From: Arthrobacter sp. MYb213 | GTDB lineage: Bacteria > Actinomycetota > Actinomycetes > Actinomycetales > Micrococcaceae | Reading direction: 5' to 3' | Assembly: GCF_002979915.1 (NCBI RefSeq) | Contig: NZ_PCQA01000001.1 | Span: forward strand, 186,001-250,000 | DNA length: 64,000 nucleotides | Shown here: positions 35,302 through 44,440 of the stretch, piece after piece | Numbering within the stretch: position 1 is the first letter of the stretch | Layout of the letters: each line of letters begins with the position of its first letter | Notes under the pieces: generated by a model | Told to the model about the DNA's origin: nothing | Seen by the model: only the letters and a program-made list of their open reading frames with translations | Databases searched by the model: none | Made by a program: the position numbers and the translations under genes

Positions 35302-36276
35302 GTGCCCGAAGGACATTCCCTTCACCGTCTGGCTCGCCAATTTGATGATGTTTTTGGCGGGCAGACGGTTAAGATTACTTCACCGCAAGGCCGCTTTGTC
35401 GCAGATGCTGAACGCATCAGTGGCAACGAGCTGGAGCATGCCTTCGCCAAGGGGAAGCAGCTATTCTGCCGCTTTTCCAATGACCTATATCTGCGAGTGC
35501 ATCTAGGACTTTATGGCGCCTTCGAATTTGGTGGCGACGATCAGTTCATTGGCGCATCCTCAATCGGCGCGCCACGCCGCATAGGTGAACGCGAAGTCAG
35601 CATGCAGGAGCCTGGAGAATATTCCGGTCCACCGGAACCCATCGGCGCCGTACGTGCCCGCATTGTCTCCGAGCATGGATGGGCAGACCTGCGTGGGCCG
35701 ACAGCGTGTGAAGTCTTGGACTATGAGCAGGTGCAAGTAAAGCTCGATAAGTTAGGTCCGGATCCCTTAGTTGGTGCTGCTGCGCGATTCCAAGCGGCTA
35801 AGGGACAGGTGCCTGCTGGTGAAGATCTAGAGCTCCTAAAGCGAGGGCTCAAGGAGTTTCGGGCGAATCTTGCGCGCACTAGTAGCGCGATTGGCGTGGT
35901 GTTAATGAACCAAGACTTAATTAGCGGGGTCGGGAATATCTACCGAGCCGAAGCACTCTTTAGAAATCGTATTTCCCCGGATCTTCCTGCCAATCAGCTT
36001 TCTGGACGTAGTGCGAATAAATTGTGGTGGGACATCGTGGCCATCATGGAAGATGGCGTCCGTGACGGAAAGATCATCACTACTCGTGTTGAGGACCGGG
36101 ATCCACTGGGGGTCTTATGGCCTGATAACGCTTACTACGTGTACCAGAGACAAGGGATGGGATGTCGCCGTTGCACAGGGACGGTCTCTCTGGCGGAAGT
36201 CGCTGGACGGAAACTGTACTGGTGTCCTCGGTGCCAGAAGTTGCCGCGCAAAAAGGCTTTGCAAGACGGTGCGTAG
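35302..36276 (+). CDS. nei: Fpg/Nei family DNA glycosylase-AP lyase
   Basis: A base-excision repair enzyme for oxidised bases, 324 residues. The catalytic N-terminus PEGHSLHRLAR (Pro and Glu after Met removal) marks the Nei side of the family. The helix-two-turn-helix region with DLISGVGNIYRAEALF is near residue 210, and the C-terminal zinc finger reads GCRRCTGTVSLAEVAGRK then WCPRCQK (four cysteines). The start is GTG at 35302, 2 bp after rpiB. The rpiB-nei pairing also occurs in mycobacteria. Substrate preference among pyrimidine lesions is not deducible. Confidence 0.92.
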   Translation: MPEGHSLHRLARQFDDVFGGQTVKITSPQGRFVADAERISGNELEHAFAKGKQLFCRFSNDLYLRVHLGLYGAFEFGGDDQFIGASSIGAPRRIGEREVSMQEPGEYSGPPEPIGAVRARIVSEHGWADLRGPTACEVLDYEQVQVKLDKLGPDPLVGAAARFQAAKGQVPAGEDLELLKRGLKEFRANLARTSSAIGVVLMNQDLISGVGNIYRAEALFRNRISPDLPANQLSGRSANKLWWDIVAIMEDGVRDGKIITTRVEDRDPLGVLWPDNAYYVYQRQGMGCRRCTGTVSLAEVAGRKLYWCPRCQKLPRKKALQDGA

Positions 36277-36457
36277 GGTGTTTGGGCCCAAGATCACTTT
36301 CTCGATGTTCGCGAAACCGCGTGTTTTGTAACGGCCGCAGGACAAAGTGGTGCTATACGAGATGTGTCCAAGTCGGAACGGGAATCACCCGATTTGCATC
36401 GACCTAGATTTATGGTCTAGACTAAATTCTGTTCGCGGCAATGAAGTCACGAATCGT

Positions 36458-36531
36458 GGGGATGTAGCTTAGTGGTAAAGCCTTAGTCTTCCAAACTAAT
36501 GATGCGGGTTCGATTCCCGTCATCCCCTCCA
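36458..36531 (+). tRNA. tRNA-Gly, anticodon TCC
   Basis: The acceptor GGGGATG pairs perfectly with CATCCCC, the anticodon loop CTTCCAA carries TCC between TTAGT and ACTAA, and the T-arm GCGGG-TTCGATT-CCCGT is intact. The encoded 3' end is TCCA. It reads GGA/GGG codons. A terminator follows 3 bases later. Confidence 0.96.
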
Positions 36532-36533
36532 CG

Positions 36534-36563
36534 AAAAAGGCCTCGCTGATGCGAGGCCTTTTT
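36534..36563. terminator. Intrinsic terminator after tRNA-Gly
   Basis: AAAAAGGCCTCGC and GCGAGGCCTTTTT form a perfect 13-bp dyad around TGAT. It is symmetric, so it may also stop the convergent VOC gene. Confidence 0.92.
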
Positions 36564-36595
36564 GCATATCCAAAATAAGTTTGCGAACGAGCAAG

Positions 36596-37033
36596 TTACA
36601 CGACGCAGAATTCATTGCCCTCGGGATCTGCAAGCACTACATGATCTAGATGTCCGTGCATGAAGTGTCTGGATAGTTCCTTAGCCCCGAGCAGTATGAG
36701 CTGCTCGACTTTCGCTTCAACTCGAGGTCCGCGTTGCTCGGCGGGCTGGTCGCGACCCAGTCCCACTTTCACGTCCAGATGAATGCGATTTTTCGCGATC
36801 TTGGATTCGGGTACCTTGAGTATGGATATTTGCGGGCCAGCGCCGGTCGGGTCGCAGATGACTGCACCGTCATCCCATTCCGCTGGCGGTACCTCGCAGG
36901 CAATCAGCCAGTCCTCCCAGGAGGCGAAGCCGGCTGGGGCTTCAGCGTCCACATATCCCAGCGCCGTCTTCCAGAAGCTAGCAAGTTGTGCAGGAGCTGC
37001 GCAATCAAACGTCAGTGTCCATGTAGTCAGCAT
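36596..37033 (-). CDS. VOC (glyoxalase-like) family protein
   Basis: A 145-residue protein with the paired beta-alpha-beta-beta-beta fold of the vicinal oxygen chelate superfamily. Visible segments are FDCAAPAQLASFWKTALGY near the N-terminus, NRIHLDVKVG in the middle and HVVLADPEGNEFCVV at the end. This group is mostly uncharacterised small actinobacterial proteins; some confer antibiotic tolerance or bind metals. Function is unknown. The start is ATG at 37033. Confidence 0.85.
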   Translation of the reverse strand: MLTTWTLTFDCAAPAQLASFWKTALGYVDAEAPAGFASWEDWLIACEVPPAEWDDGAVICDPTGAGPQISILKVPESKIAKNRIHLDVKVGLGRDQPAEQRGPRVEAKVEQLILLGAKELSRHFMHGHLDHVVLADPEGNEFCVV

Positions 37034-37401
37034 GGCTAAAGGGTACTACCCACCGTTGCGCGGGGCAGTGGAAGGCTGCCAACAAAACCCGGAACTCGCG
37101 GTTCGAAACGCATGCTGGAGAGTTGACTGTGAGCGTTCAGGGATATTTCTGCGAAGAACATGGAAAAAGCTTGTTACTCAACTCACCTTTTTCGGTGTTT
37201 TACCTCAAAAACAGACGTCAACGCCGGAAAAACCGCGTAAATTCGCAGAAGTTAGAAGTTTTGAACACGAGGATGCCGATTTTGCTTTTAGCTCGAACCC
37301 GTGTAAATTTATTTCTTGTGATCACGCAGGGATAACAACTTCCCAGCAAAGATTCACGAGATGTTGGCTCAGGTGAAAAGCGATTTTCACACAGAGTACA
37401 A
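37034..37401. other. AT-rich intergenic region before tRNA-Pro, no gene seen
   Basis: About 370 bp more AT-rich than its surroundings. A 70-codon open frame (37123-37335) is basic and has no recognisable motif or good ribosome-binding site, so it is not called. The region should carry the promoter of the first tRNA-Pro. Confidence 0.5.
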
Positions 37402-37476
37402 CGGGGTATAGCTCAGCTTGGCTAGAGCGCGCGCTTTGGGAGCGTGAGGTCGCAGGTTCGAATCCTGTTACCCCGA
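37402..37476 (+). tRNA. tRNA-Pro, anticodon TGG, copy 1
   Basis: The acceptor CGGGGTA pairs with TACCCCG, the anticodon loop TTTGGGA carries TGG between CGCGC and GCGTG, and the T-arm GCAGG-TTCGAAT-CCTGT is present. The 3' CCA is not encoded. It differs from copy 2 by a compensated base pair in the acceptor stem. Confidence 0.95.
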
Positions 37477-37631
37477 CTCATGAGATAAGTTCTTCGGAAT
37501 TTATTGCATGATAAAAAGATCTAAAGATAATTTAGTTCTTGTGATCACCGGAAACAGTAAAAAGAATCTGGCAAGAATCGCAAACGATTAGTGGATACAG
37601 GATGACTCGGGTTAGACTGTTCACTGCTAAT

Positions 37632-37706
37632 CGGGGTGTAGCTCAGCTTGGCTAGAGCGCGCGCTTTGGGAGCGTGAGGTCGCAGGTTCGAATCCTGTCA
37701 CCCCGA
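37632..37706 (+). tRNA. tRNA-Pro, anticodon TGG, copy 2
   Basis: Same sequence as copy 1 except the seventh acceptor pair, here G-C (CGGGGTG with CACCCCG) instead of A-T. The two genes are exactly 230 bp apart and their flanks are unrelated. The 3' CCA is not encoded. A terminator follows before tig. Confidence 0.95.
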
Positions 37707-37716
37707 CTCTGTCGAA

Positions 37717-37752
37717 CAACCCCGCAACGCCACCATGTTGCGGGGTTTTTTG
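37717..37752 (+). terminator. Intrinsic terminator after tRNA-Pro copy 2
   Basis: AACCCCGCAAC and GTTGCGGGGTT pair around GCCACCAT and are followed by TTTT. It separates the tRNA from tig, which starts 42 bp later, so the tig promoter must lie at or beyond this hairpin, or readthrough occurs. Confidence 0.9.
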
Positions 37753-37794
37753 CAGATAAAACCTAATTCTTAGACAACTCAGGAGTACAACGCT

Positions 37795-39123
37795 GTGAAG
37801 AGCGCCGTCGAAAACGTCAACCCGACTCGGGTGAAACTGACCGTTGAGGTTCCTTATGAGGAACTGAAGCCCCGCGTCGATGAGGCGTACAAGACCATCG
37901 CTCAGCAGATTCAGGTTCCAGGCTTCCGTAAGGGCAAGGTGCCGACTCGTATGATCGATCAGCGCGTTGGTCGCGGATACGTCATCGAAACCGCTGTGAA
38001 CGAGGGCCTGAACGACTTCTACCAGAAGGCTATGGTCGAGAACGAACTGACCCCGCTTTCCCGCCCAGAGGTTGACATCACCGAACTTCCTTCCATCGAG
38101 AAGGAAGGCGAAGGCCAGCTGGTCTTCACTTTCGAAGTTGATATCCGTCCGAAGGTTGAACTACCTGACTACAAGGGTATTGAAGTTTCCGTCGAGGCTA
38201 AGGAAGTTGCCGACGTAGACATCGATAAGGCCCTTGATGACCTGCGCGGTCGTTTCGGCACCCTGAAGGATGTTGAAGCACCAGCTGCTGCAGATTCCTT
38301 CGTCACCTTGGACCTGACCGCATCGGTCGAGGGCGAAGAGGTAGACGCAGCTCAGGGCCTGTCCTACCAGGTTGGTTCGGGCAACATGCTAGAGGGCATG
38401 GACGAGGCTGTTACCGGCCTTTCCGCAGGCGAAGACGCCACCTTCGAGACCACCCTTGCCGGTGGCGAGCACGCAGGCAAGACCGCGACCGTGAAGGTTG
38501 TTGTTTCTGCAGTCAAGACCCGCGAGCTGCCAGAAGCTAACGATGACTTTGCTCAGCTAGCTTCCGAGTTCGACACCATCGCAGAACTACGCGAATCGCT
38601 GTCCAAGGATGCTGCCGAAGGCAAGATCACTGAGCAGGGCGTAGAGGCTCGCGAGCTGGTTCTCGACAAGCTGGTTGAACTGGTTGAGGTTCCTGTTCCT
38701 GCTTCCGTCATCGACGAGCAGATCGAACAGCACTTCAACGCACCAGACGCTGAAGCTGACCACGACACCGAAGAGCACCGCGCAGAAGTTCGCGAGAACA
38801 CCGAGCGTGCTTTCAAGAACGAAATCATCCTTGACGCAGTTGCTGACGCCGAGGAAGTTGGCGTTGAGCAGTCCGAGCTGATCGACTACATCGTGCAGAC
38901 CGCAGGTCAGTACGGCATGGAGCCAAACCAGTTCGCGCAGATGCTTGACGGTGCCGGCCAGGTTCCAATGTTGATGGGCGAAGTCCGCCGTCGCAAGGCA
39001 CTTGCCAAGGTTCTTGAATTCGCAACCGTCACCGATTCGAACGGTGCCGCTGTAGACCTGACTTCATTCGTGAAGCCTGCAGGCGAAGAAGAAGCTGTAG
39101 AGGAAACCGCAGAGGCTAAGTAG
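37795..39123 (+). CDS. tig: Trigger factor, ribosome-associated chaperone and prolyl isomerase
   Basis: Binds nascent chains at the ribosome exit. It has 442 residues: an N-terminal ribosome-binding domain containing [14 protein letters not shown] (about residues 43-56), a central FKBP-type isomerase domain (about 155-245), and a C-terminal helical chaperone domain. The acidic C-terminal tail is normal for actinobacteria. The start is GTG at 37795 with a CAGGAG site. A terminator follows, but clpP1 is the next gene in the same direction, as usual for tig-clpP1-clpP2-clpX loci. Confidence 0.96.
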   Translation: MKSAVENVNPTRVKLTVEVPYEELKPRVDEAYKTIAQQIQVPGFRKGKVPTRMIDQRVGRGYVIETAVNEGLNDFYQKAMVENELTPLSRPEVDITELPSIEKEGEGQLVFTFEVDIRPKVELPDYKGIEVSVEAKEVADVDIDKALDDLRGRFGTLKDVEAPAAADSFVTLDLTASVEGEEVDAAQGLSYQVGSGNMLEGMDEAVTGLSAGEDATFETTLAGGEHAGKTATVKVVVSAVKTRELPEANDDFAQLASEFDTIAELRESLSKDAAEGKITEQGVEARELVLDKLVELVEVPVPASVIDEQIEQHFNAPDAEADHDTEEHRAEVRENTERAFKNEIILDAVADAEEVGVEQSELIDYIVQTAGQYGMEPNQFAQMLDGAGQVPMLMGEVRRRKALAKVLEFATVTDSNGAAVDLTSFVKPAGEEEAVEETAEAK

Positions 39124-39136
39124 TCTCGCAACCTCG

Positions 39137-39185
39137 GTAGCCACCTATCAACTTGGAAACGAGTTGGTAGGTGGCTACTTTTTTG
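39137..39185 (+). terminator. Intrinsic terminator after tig
   Basis: GTAGCCACCTA-CAACT and AGTTG-TAGGTGGCTAC pair with one mismatch around an 8-base loop, then TTTTTT. It implies that clpP1P2 have their own promoter downstream. Confidence 0.9.
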
Positions 39186-39203
39186 TTCGCTGTCGGTGTA
39201 GTC

Positions 39204-39220
39204 ATGCGCCGTGAGCGAAA
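39204..39220. promoter_or_regulatory. ClgR-like box upstream of clpP1
   Basis: CGCCGTGAGCG (39207-39217), in reverse CGCTCACGGCG, fits the CGCYNANRGCG core I recall for ClgR, the activator of clpP1P2 in actinobacteria. It lies about 125 bp before clpP1 and after the tig terminator. The match rests on memory of the consensus and one site. Confidence 0.5.
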
Positions 39221-39342
39221 CAGGGGCATGAAACCGCGCATCTAGCAGTTGAAGTCAGTAATCTCAAAGTAACCAGTTGCAGCTTTGGGATTCGAAAAAG
39301 AATTTCAAAATCTGATCTACACGTTTGGAAGAGGTAGAGAAC

Positions 39343-39969
39343 ATGTCAAATGATTCGCGCACTCCCACCATGGCATCCGTTGACCCGGCCGGCCGTGAGG
39401 ATTACATCTACAACCGCTTGCTCAAAGAGCGCATCATCTGGCTGGGCTCCGAAGTCCGCGATGACAATGCCAATGCGATTTGCTCGCAGCTGCTCTTGCT
39501 CTCTGCGGAGGATACTGAAAAGGACATTTACCTTTACATCAACTCCCCAGGCGGATCGATCACCGCAGGCATGGCTATCTACGACACCATGAACTTCATC
39601 CCGAACGATGTGGTGACCGTGGCAACCGGTCTGGCCGCATCAATGGGTCAGTTCCTCCTGTCCTCGGGTACTCCAGGCAAGCGCTACGCGACCCCTAACG
39701 CTCGTATCCTCATGCACCAGCCTTCGGGTGGCATTGGCGGTACCGCTTCGGATATCAAGATCCAAGCCGAACTGATCATGCACATGAAGAAGGTTATGAG
39801 CGACCTGACCGCGGAGCAGACCGGGCAGAGCGTCGAGCAGATCCTGATCGACAACCAGCGTGATAAGTGGTTCACCGCTGAAGACGCGCTGGAATACGGA
39901 TTCTTCGACCAGATCGCAAAGCATGCCGGCACGGTCACCGGTGGCGGCGGCGTCGACGCCGGCAAGTAG
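39343..39969 (+). CDS. clpP1: ATP-dependent Clp protease proteolytic subunit 1
   Basis: The peptidase subunit (208 residues) that forms a mixed tetradecamer with ClpP2. The nucleophile is Ser100 in [10 protein letters not shown] and the histidine is His125 in MHQPSGG; the third residue lies in the following NQRDKW region. The start ATG at 39343 has GAGGTAGAG before it; an upstream in-frame TTG at 39325 is rejected. clpP2 starts 51 bp after its stop. ClgR-type activation is suggested by a box upstream. Confidence 0.95.
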   Translation: MSNDSRTPTMASVDPAGREDYIYNRLLKERIIWLGSEVRDDNANAICSQLLLLSAEDTEKDIYLYINSPGGSITAGMAIYDTMNFIPNDVVTVATGLAASMGQFLLSSGTPGKRYATPNARILMHQPSGGIGGTASDIKIQAELIMHMKKVMSDLTAEQTGQSVEQILIDNQRDKWFTAEDALEYGFFDQIAKHAGTVTGGGGVDAGK

Positions 39970-40020
39970 TCGGCCTTAGCTATCGCCCTGAACCCCAAAG
40001 ATTTGTCCAAGGAGAAAACC

Positions 40021-40680
40021 ATGAACTTCAATCCGGAAGCCGTTAGCGGTCAGATGCCGTCGGCTCGCTACATCCTGCCACAGTTCGAAGAGCGCACCCC
40101 GTACGGGTTTAAGCGCCAGGATCCATACGCCAAGCTATTCGAGGATCGCATTATCTTCCTCGGCGCGCAGGTCGATGATGCATCGGCAGATGACGTCATG
40201 GCCCAGCTGCTGGTTCTTGAATCGATGGACCCAGAACGCGATGTCACCCTGTACATCAACTCACCAGGTGGATCCTTCACCGCGATGACCGCGATCTACG
40301 ACACGATTCAGTTCATTCGTCCAGAAGTACAGACGGTCTGCCTCGGGCAGGCGGCCTCCGCCGCAGCCGTACTGCTAGCCGCCGGTACCCCGGGCAAGCG
40401 TCTGGCGCTACCAAACGCACGCGTGCTAATCCACCAGCCGTCAATGGGTGGCGGCGAACGCGGTACCGCGACCGATCTGCAGATCCAGGCCGAAGAAGTA
40501 ATGCGTATGCGCTCATGGCTCGAAGAGACCATTGCAAGCCACTCGGGTCAGAGCGTCGAGAAGGTACGCGACGACGTTGAACGCGATCTGTTCATGACCG
40601 CTGCCGATGCCAAGGAATACGGCATCGTCGACGAGGTGCTTACTCCACGTAAGATGACCCGCGCAGTTCTTGGCCACTAG
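40021..40680 (+). CDS. clpP2: ATP-dependent Clp protease proteolytic subunit 2
   Basis: The second ClpP subunit (219 residues), catalytic Ser113 in GQAASAAAVL and His138 in IHQPSMGG. The N-terminal extension MNFNPEAVSGQMPSARY is typical of the ClpP2 class, which docks ClpX in related bacteria. The ATG at 40021 follows CAAGGAGAAAA at ideal spacing. A structured, palindrome-rich 167-bp gap separates it from clpX. Confidence 0.95.
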   Translation: MNFNPEAVSGQMPSARYILPQFEERTPYGFKRQDPYAKLFEDRIIFLGAQVDDASADDVMAQLLVLESMDPERDVTLYINSPGGSFTAMTAIYDTIQFIRPEVQTVCLGQAASAAAVLLAAGTPGKRLALPNARVLIHQPSMGGGERGTATDLQIQAEEVMRMRSWLEETIASHSGQSVEKVRDDVERDLFMTAADAKEYGIVDEVLTPRKMTRAVLGH

Positions 40681-40707
40681 GACTTACGCGGAATAATTAC
40701 TGAGTAC

Positions 40708-40769
40708 TGGCGGTTTACCTTGTAGGTGCGTTCTCCACAAGAGGATTGCACCACGCAGGTAGACCGCCA
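40708..40769 (+). other. Nested long hairpin between clpP2 and clpX
   Basis: Outer arms TGGCGGTTTACCT (40708-40720) and AGGTAGACCGCCA (40757-40769) pair with one G-T. An inner stem GGTGC/GCACC and a small CTC/GAG stem continue the same axis, giving a three-part cruciform-like RNA. No T-run follows, so it is not a normal terminator. It may be an mRNA processing, attenuation or stability element. Confidence 0.6.
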
Positions 40770-40847
40770 TATTCAGCTAATTTGGGGGTTACCTGACTTA
40801 GAATTGGGATAGTCCACGGCAACTCAAGCAAACAGGAGATCGGTGCG

Positions 40848-42140
40848 ATGGGACGTATGGGCGAAGGCTCGGATCTGTTGAAGTGTTCTTTCTGCGGAAA
40901 GAGCCAGAAACAGGTAAAGAAGCTAATTGCAGGCCACGGAGTCTACATCTGTACCGAATGCATCGAACTGTGCAATGAGATCATTGCCGAAGAGTTTGCT
41001 GAAGAACAGGTCTCCGAAGATTTTTCGTTGCCAAAACCACGAGAAATCTTCAATTCCTTGGAAGAGTACGTGATCGGTCAGGAGAACGCTAAGCGTGCTC
41101 TGTCCGTCGCCGTATACAACCATTACAAGCGAATTCACGGCACTCAGGAGCATTCTCCTGTTGCAGCCTTGAATAGTGAGAATCCTCTAGATGATGTTGA
41201 GGTTTCGAAATCTAACATCATGCTAATTGGTCCCACCGGTTGCGGTAAGACCTACCTGGCGCAGTCGCTGGCGAAGAAGCTGAACGTTCCGTTTGCCGTA
41301 GCCGATGCAACCAGTTTGACCGAGGCCGGCTATGTCGGTGAAGACGTTGAGAATATTTTGCTGAAGCTGATTCAAGCCGCAGACTTTGACGTCAAGAAGG
41401 CCGAGACCGGCATTATCTACATTGACGAAATTGACAAGATTTCACGAAAGAGCGAGAACCCTTCGATTACTCGGGACGTTTCCGGTGAAGGTGTTCAGCA
41501 AGCTTTACTGAAGATTCTTGAAGGTACCGTCGCAGCAGTTCCGCCTCAGGGTGGACGCAAACACCCACATCAGGATTTCTTGCAGTTGGACACAACGAAC
41601 ATTCTGTTTATTGTGGCTGGTGCCTTTGCCGGACTCGAGGAAATTATTTCCTCACGTGCGGGCCGAAAGGGTATCGGTTTCGGAGCACCATTGACCGCAA
41701 TAAAGTCTGAGGCTCCGTCTTATTCCGACGTTCGTCCCGAAGACTTGCTGAAGTTCGGATTGATCCCAGAATTCGTCGGTCGCCTCCCGGTGATTGCTAC
41801 GGTAGAGCATCTTGACCGTGGAGCGTTGATTCGAGTCCTCACGGAACCCAAGAATGCCCTGGTGAAGCAGTACCAGAAAATGTTCCGGATGGACGGCGTT
41901 GAGCTGAGCTTCGAGCCGCAAGCCTTGGACGCAATTGCTGAACTGGCAATTGAACGTGAAACCGGTGCACGTGGGCTTCGTGCAATTTTGGAAGAGACTT
42001 TGGGCGGCATCATGTTTGAGTTGCCTAGCTTGGAAGAGGTTGCGGAGGTAGTGGTGACTCGTGGAACTGTCTTGGATAAGGACGAACCATTGCTCCTTTC
42101 CCACGAACTTGCAGCGAAGCGTAACAAAAAATCCGCATAG
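40848..42140 (+). CDS. clpX: ATP-dependent Clp protease ATP-binding subunit ClpX
   Basis: The AAA+ unfoldase (430 residues) that feeds substrates to ClpP1P2. The N-terminal zinc-binding domain has Cys13, Cys16, Cys35 and Cys38, Walker A is [12 protein letters not shown] near residue 128, and Walker B is [10 protein letters not shown]. The pore loop GYVGEDVE and the sensor region [10 protein letters not shown] are present. The start ATG at 40848 ([13 protein letters not shown]) matches the actinobacterial N-terminus; a GGAG site lies upstream. A DsbA-like gene follows after 41 bp. Confidence 0.97.
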   Translation: MGRMGEGSDLLKCSFCGKSQKQVKKLIAGHGVYICTECIELCNEIIAEEFAEEQVSEDFSLPKPREIFNSLEEYVIGQENAKRALSVAVYNHYKRIHGTQEHSPVAALNSENPLDDVEVSKSNIMLIGPTGCGKTYLAQSLAKKLNVPFAVADATSLTEAGYVGEDVENILLKLIQAADFDVKKAETGIIYIDEIDKISRKSENPSITRDVSGEGVQQALLKILEGTVAAVPPQGGRKHPHQDFLQLDTTNILFIVAGAFAGLEEIISSRAGRKGIGFGAPLTAIKSEAPSYSDVRPEDLLKFGLIPEFVGRLPVIATVEHLDRGALIRVLTEPKNALVKQYQKMFRMDGVELSFEPQALDAIAELAIERETGARGLRAILEETLGGIMFELPSLEEVAEVVVTRGTVLDKDEPLLLSHELAAKRNKKSA

Positions 42141-42181
42141 TTTAGAGTTCCATTAATTTTTTCGTAGGAAGTTGAAGGTTC

Positions 42182-42790
42182 ATGCCACAGCGCACGCAAG
42201 TTGATTTCTGGTTCGACCCAATCTGCCCCTTCGCTTGGGCCACTAGCCGTTGGATCAAGGAAGTCGAAAAAGTTCGTGACATCGATGTTCGGTGGAACGT
42301 GATGAGCCTTTCGGTGCTCAACGAAGGTCGTGACCTTCCAGAGGACTACCGTGCATCCATGGATAACGCCTGGGGCCCAGTACGAGTAATTATCAAGGCA
42401 GCGCAAGAGCATGGCGACGAGGTTATTGACCAGCTCTACACCGCAATGGGTGAACTAATTCATTACGAAAAGGTTGAGGACCGCGCCGATGTCATCTCCC
42501 GCGCGTTAGCAAAGGTCGGGCTTCCTGCGGAGTTAGCACAGGCTGCCGATACCGATGCCAATGATGTTGCACTACGTGCAAGCCATGAACAAGGCATCTC
42601 CAAGGTTGGCCAAGACGTTGGCACCCCAGTCATTGCAGTAGACGGAGTGGGGTTCTTTGGTCCGGTTATTACCCGAATCCCAACGGGTGAAGACGCAGGC
42701 AAGATGTTTGATGCTGCCGCGCAGCTGGCGTCTTTCCCTTACTTCTTTGAAATGAAGCGAAGCCGCACCGAAAGCCCAGTTTTCGATTAA
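42182..42790 (+). CDS. DsbA-like thioredoxin-fold protein (mycothiol-dependent nitroreductase Rv2466c type)
   Basis: A 202-residue cytoplasmic thioredoxin-fold protein with a helical insertion, related to Rv2466c, which in mycobacteria sits in the same pepN-rpiB-clp region. The active-site stretch reads [14 protein letters not shown], so only the first cysteine of the CxxC pair is present (CPFA). A single-cysteine site would work through a monothiol mechanism, possibly with mycothiol. The cis-proline loop GTPVIAVDG is intact. It lies 41 bp after clpX and ends at a terminator. Confidence 0.85.
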   Translation: MPQRTQVDFWFDPICPFAWATSRWIKEVEKVRDIDVRWNVMSLSVLNEGRDLPEDYRASMDNAWGPVRVIIKAAQEHGDEVIDQLYTAMGELIHYEKVEDRADVISRALAKVGLPAELAQAADTDANDVALRASHEQGISKVGQDVGTPVIAVDGVGFFGPVITRIPTGEDAGKMFDAAAQLASFPYFFEMKRSRTESPVFD

Positions 42791-42805
42791 TCTGCGTTCT
42801 ACAAG

Positions 42806-42859
42806 CCTCGTACGATTGACTTAGCCATATTTTGGCGGGTCTGATTGTACGAGGTTTTT
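42806..42859 (+). terminator. Intrinsic terminator after the DsbA-like gene
   Basis: CCTCGTACGAT and ATTGTACGAGG pair with one G-T across a 28-base loop, followed by TTTTTG. Confidence 0.75.
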
Positions 42860-43383
42860 GTTTAATTAGTGACGGGCATATTCTTCGTGGTCCGGTTGCG
42901 TGTTAATTAGTGACATTGGCCTAGCTTAAGTGAGAGGTTGGCGGGGGAGCGCTCTCACTGACTACTTGAGAGTTAATGTTTCGCTCGGTGGTAACTTCGC
43001 GTGAATAAATTTCAGCCAACTTCTCAATCGCTGAAATGTGAAGCGCGTCACCGTTGTTTCATAAATTTTATTTGACTCGGGTCTTGCGTGCCGTATCTGC
43101 CTACTGCTAAGTAACTTTCATTTTCTAAGTGATTTTTCGTGCAGATTCAAGGGATCCTGCGAAAGTGATGCCTGGGGGTCCGGTTATTAGTTGGGATCAC
43201 TCTTTGAGTTTTGGTCGCAAGAAAATCGTAGCTTCATAGTTTTAACCAATTAGCTTGTCGAATGTATAAAATTCTTCGCGAACGGTCCTATGTAATGCTT
43301 GAAAGATGTGTTTGACTAACTCCCACAGGTGCTCCGGCACATGCTTTCGACGGCGGCCCCCATCCGCCACACAGGGAGAAATC
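42860..43383. promoter_or_regulatory. Long AT-rich leader upstream of secreted protease
   Basis: About 520 bp with no gene seen. A 12-bp direct repeat TTAATTAGTGAC occurs at 42862-42873 and 42903-42914 (41 bp apart). A promoter candidate is TTAACC, 17 bp, TATAAA around 43240-43270. Composition is more AT-rich than the flanking operons. Confidence 0.45.
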
Positions 43384-44376
43384 GTGCAAGACAGAATCCA
43401 AAACAATGCCCCCAAGGCAAGCCTGCGCAAAGGTCGAGCAATAGCTGCACTTTTGCTTGCCGGTGGACTGATCGGTGGAAGTGCTTCAATGGCCATGGCT
43501 GCACCCACAGCCCCCACCGACAAAATCGAGTCGTCAACAATCAGCCAGGCAAACGCTAAAAAGGCGATGAACTACTGGACCTCATCTCGTATGAAGAACG
43601 CCAAGTCCGCTGACGTTCTCACGCACGGGAAATCCGCTACAAAGGGTGCGCAGAAGGCGGGGGAGTCAAAGAAGATTTCCGGCCAGAAGGCAGCGAACCC
43701 GAAAAATAAGGGTCAAAAACCGAAGAAAGGATCATCGGTCACTCCGGTGTCCCACATTGGTAAGGTGTTCTTCACCCTCGGCGGCTCAGACTACGTGTGC
43801 TCGGGTAACTCGGTTGTTTCGGCCAACGAATCAACGGTTTCCACAGCCGGTCACTGCGCCAATGAAGGCCCTGGCGCCTTCGCAACCCGCTGGGTCTTCG
43901 TGCCTGCATACGAAAACGGTAACGCACCGTACGGATCATTTGCAGCAACCGAATTGGTGACCCCCACTCAGTGGAGCAATGGCGGAGATATTACCTATGA
44001 CACTGCCTTCGCAGTGGTCTCCGATAATAGTGGAGTCAGCTTGGCTGACCAGGTCGGCGCTTCAGGTGTCGCCTTCAACCAGGCTCGTGGATTAACATAT
44101 ACAGCTTTCGGTTACCCGGCAGCGAGCCCATTCAATGGCGAGACGTTACAGTCATGCGCCGGTTCAGCAATTGACGATCCATACGGACAGAGCGATTCTC
44201 AGGGCATCCCTTGCGATATGACCGGTGGATCCTCAGGCGGTCCATGGTTCCTTGGCGGATCCAGTGGCTACCAGAACTCAGTCAACAGTTTTGGCTACAG
44301 TGGAGTGCGTAACACGATGTTCGGTCCTTACTGGGGCACCGTCATCGAGCAGGCATATAATTCTGCACAAAACTAG
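43384..44376 (+). CDS. Secreted trypsin-like serine protease
   Basis: An exported S1-type endopeptidase of 330 residues. The GTG at 43384 has a strong AGGGAG site. A basic N-terminus, the hydrophobic IAALLLAGGLIGG and the AMA-AP cleavage site near residue 42 form a Sec signal peptide. A Lys/Gly-rich low-complexity propeptide or linker follows (about residues 80-118). The catalytic domain has His in STAGHCAN, Asp in YDTAFAVV and Ser in TGGSSGGPW. Cysteine pairs DYVCSG/GHCAN and LQSCAG/IPCDM suggest two disulfides. It resembles V8/glutamyl-endopeptidase-like enzymes of the phylum. The specificity is not assigned. Confidence 0.88.
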   Translation: MQDRIQNNAPKASLRKGRAIAALLLAGGLIGGSASMAMAAPTAPTDKIESSTISQANAKKAMNYWTSSRMKNAKSADVLTHGKSATKGAQKAGESKKISGQKAANPKNKGQKPKKGSSVTPVSHIGKVFFTLGGSDYVCSGNSVVSANESTVSTAGHCANEGPGAFATRWVFVPAYENGNAPYGSFAATELVTPTQWSNGGDITYDTAFAVVSDNSGVSLADQVGASGVAFNQARGLTYTAFGYPAASPFNGETLQSCAGSAIDDPYGQSDSQGIPCDMTGGSSGGPWFLGGSSGYQNSVNSFGYSGVRNTMFGPYWGTVIEQAYNSAQN

Positions 44377-44386
44377 CAGCAAGTGA

Positions 44387-44422
44387 GTTGGGCGGAATGT
44401 CGATGAAGACATTCCGCCCAAC
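44387..44422 (+). terminator. Perfect 15-bp hairpin after the protease gene
   Basis: GTTGGGCGGAATGTC (44387-44401) and its exact complement at 44408-44422 enclose GATGAA. The T-run is weak (TTAGTT), so it may act as terminator or mRNA stabiliser. Confidence 0.65.
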
Positions 44423-44440
44423 TTAGTTAAGGATGAATTG

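Noticed and set aside
37123-37335. 70-codon basic frame before tRNA-Pro
   Set aside because: No good ribosome-binding site, no motif, AT-rich intergenic region.
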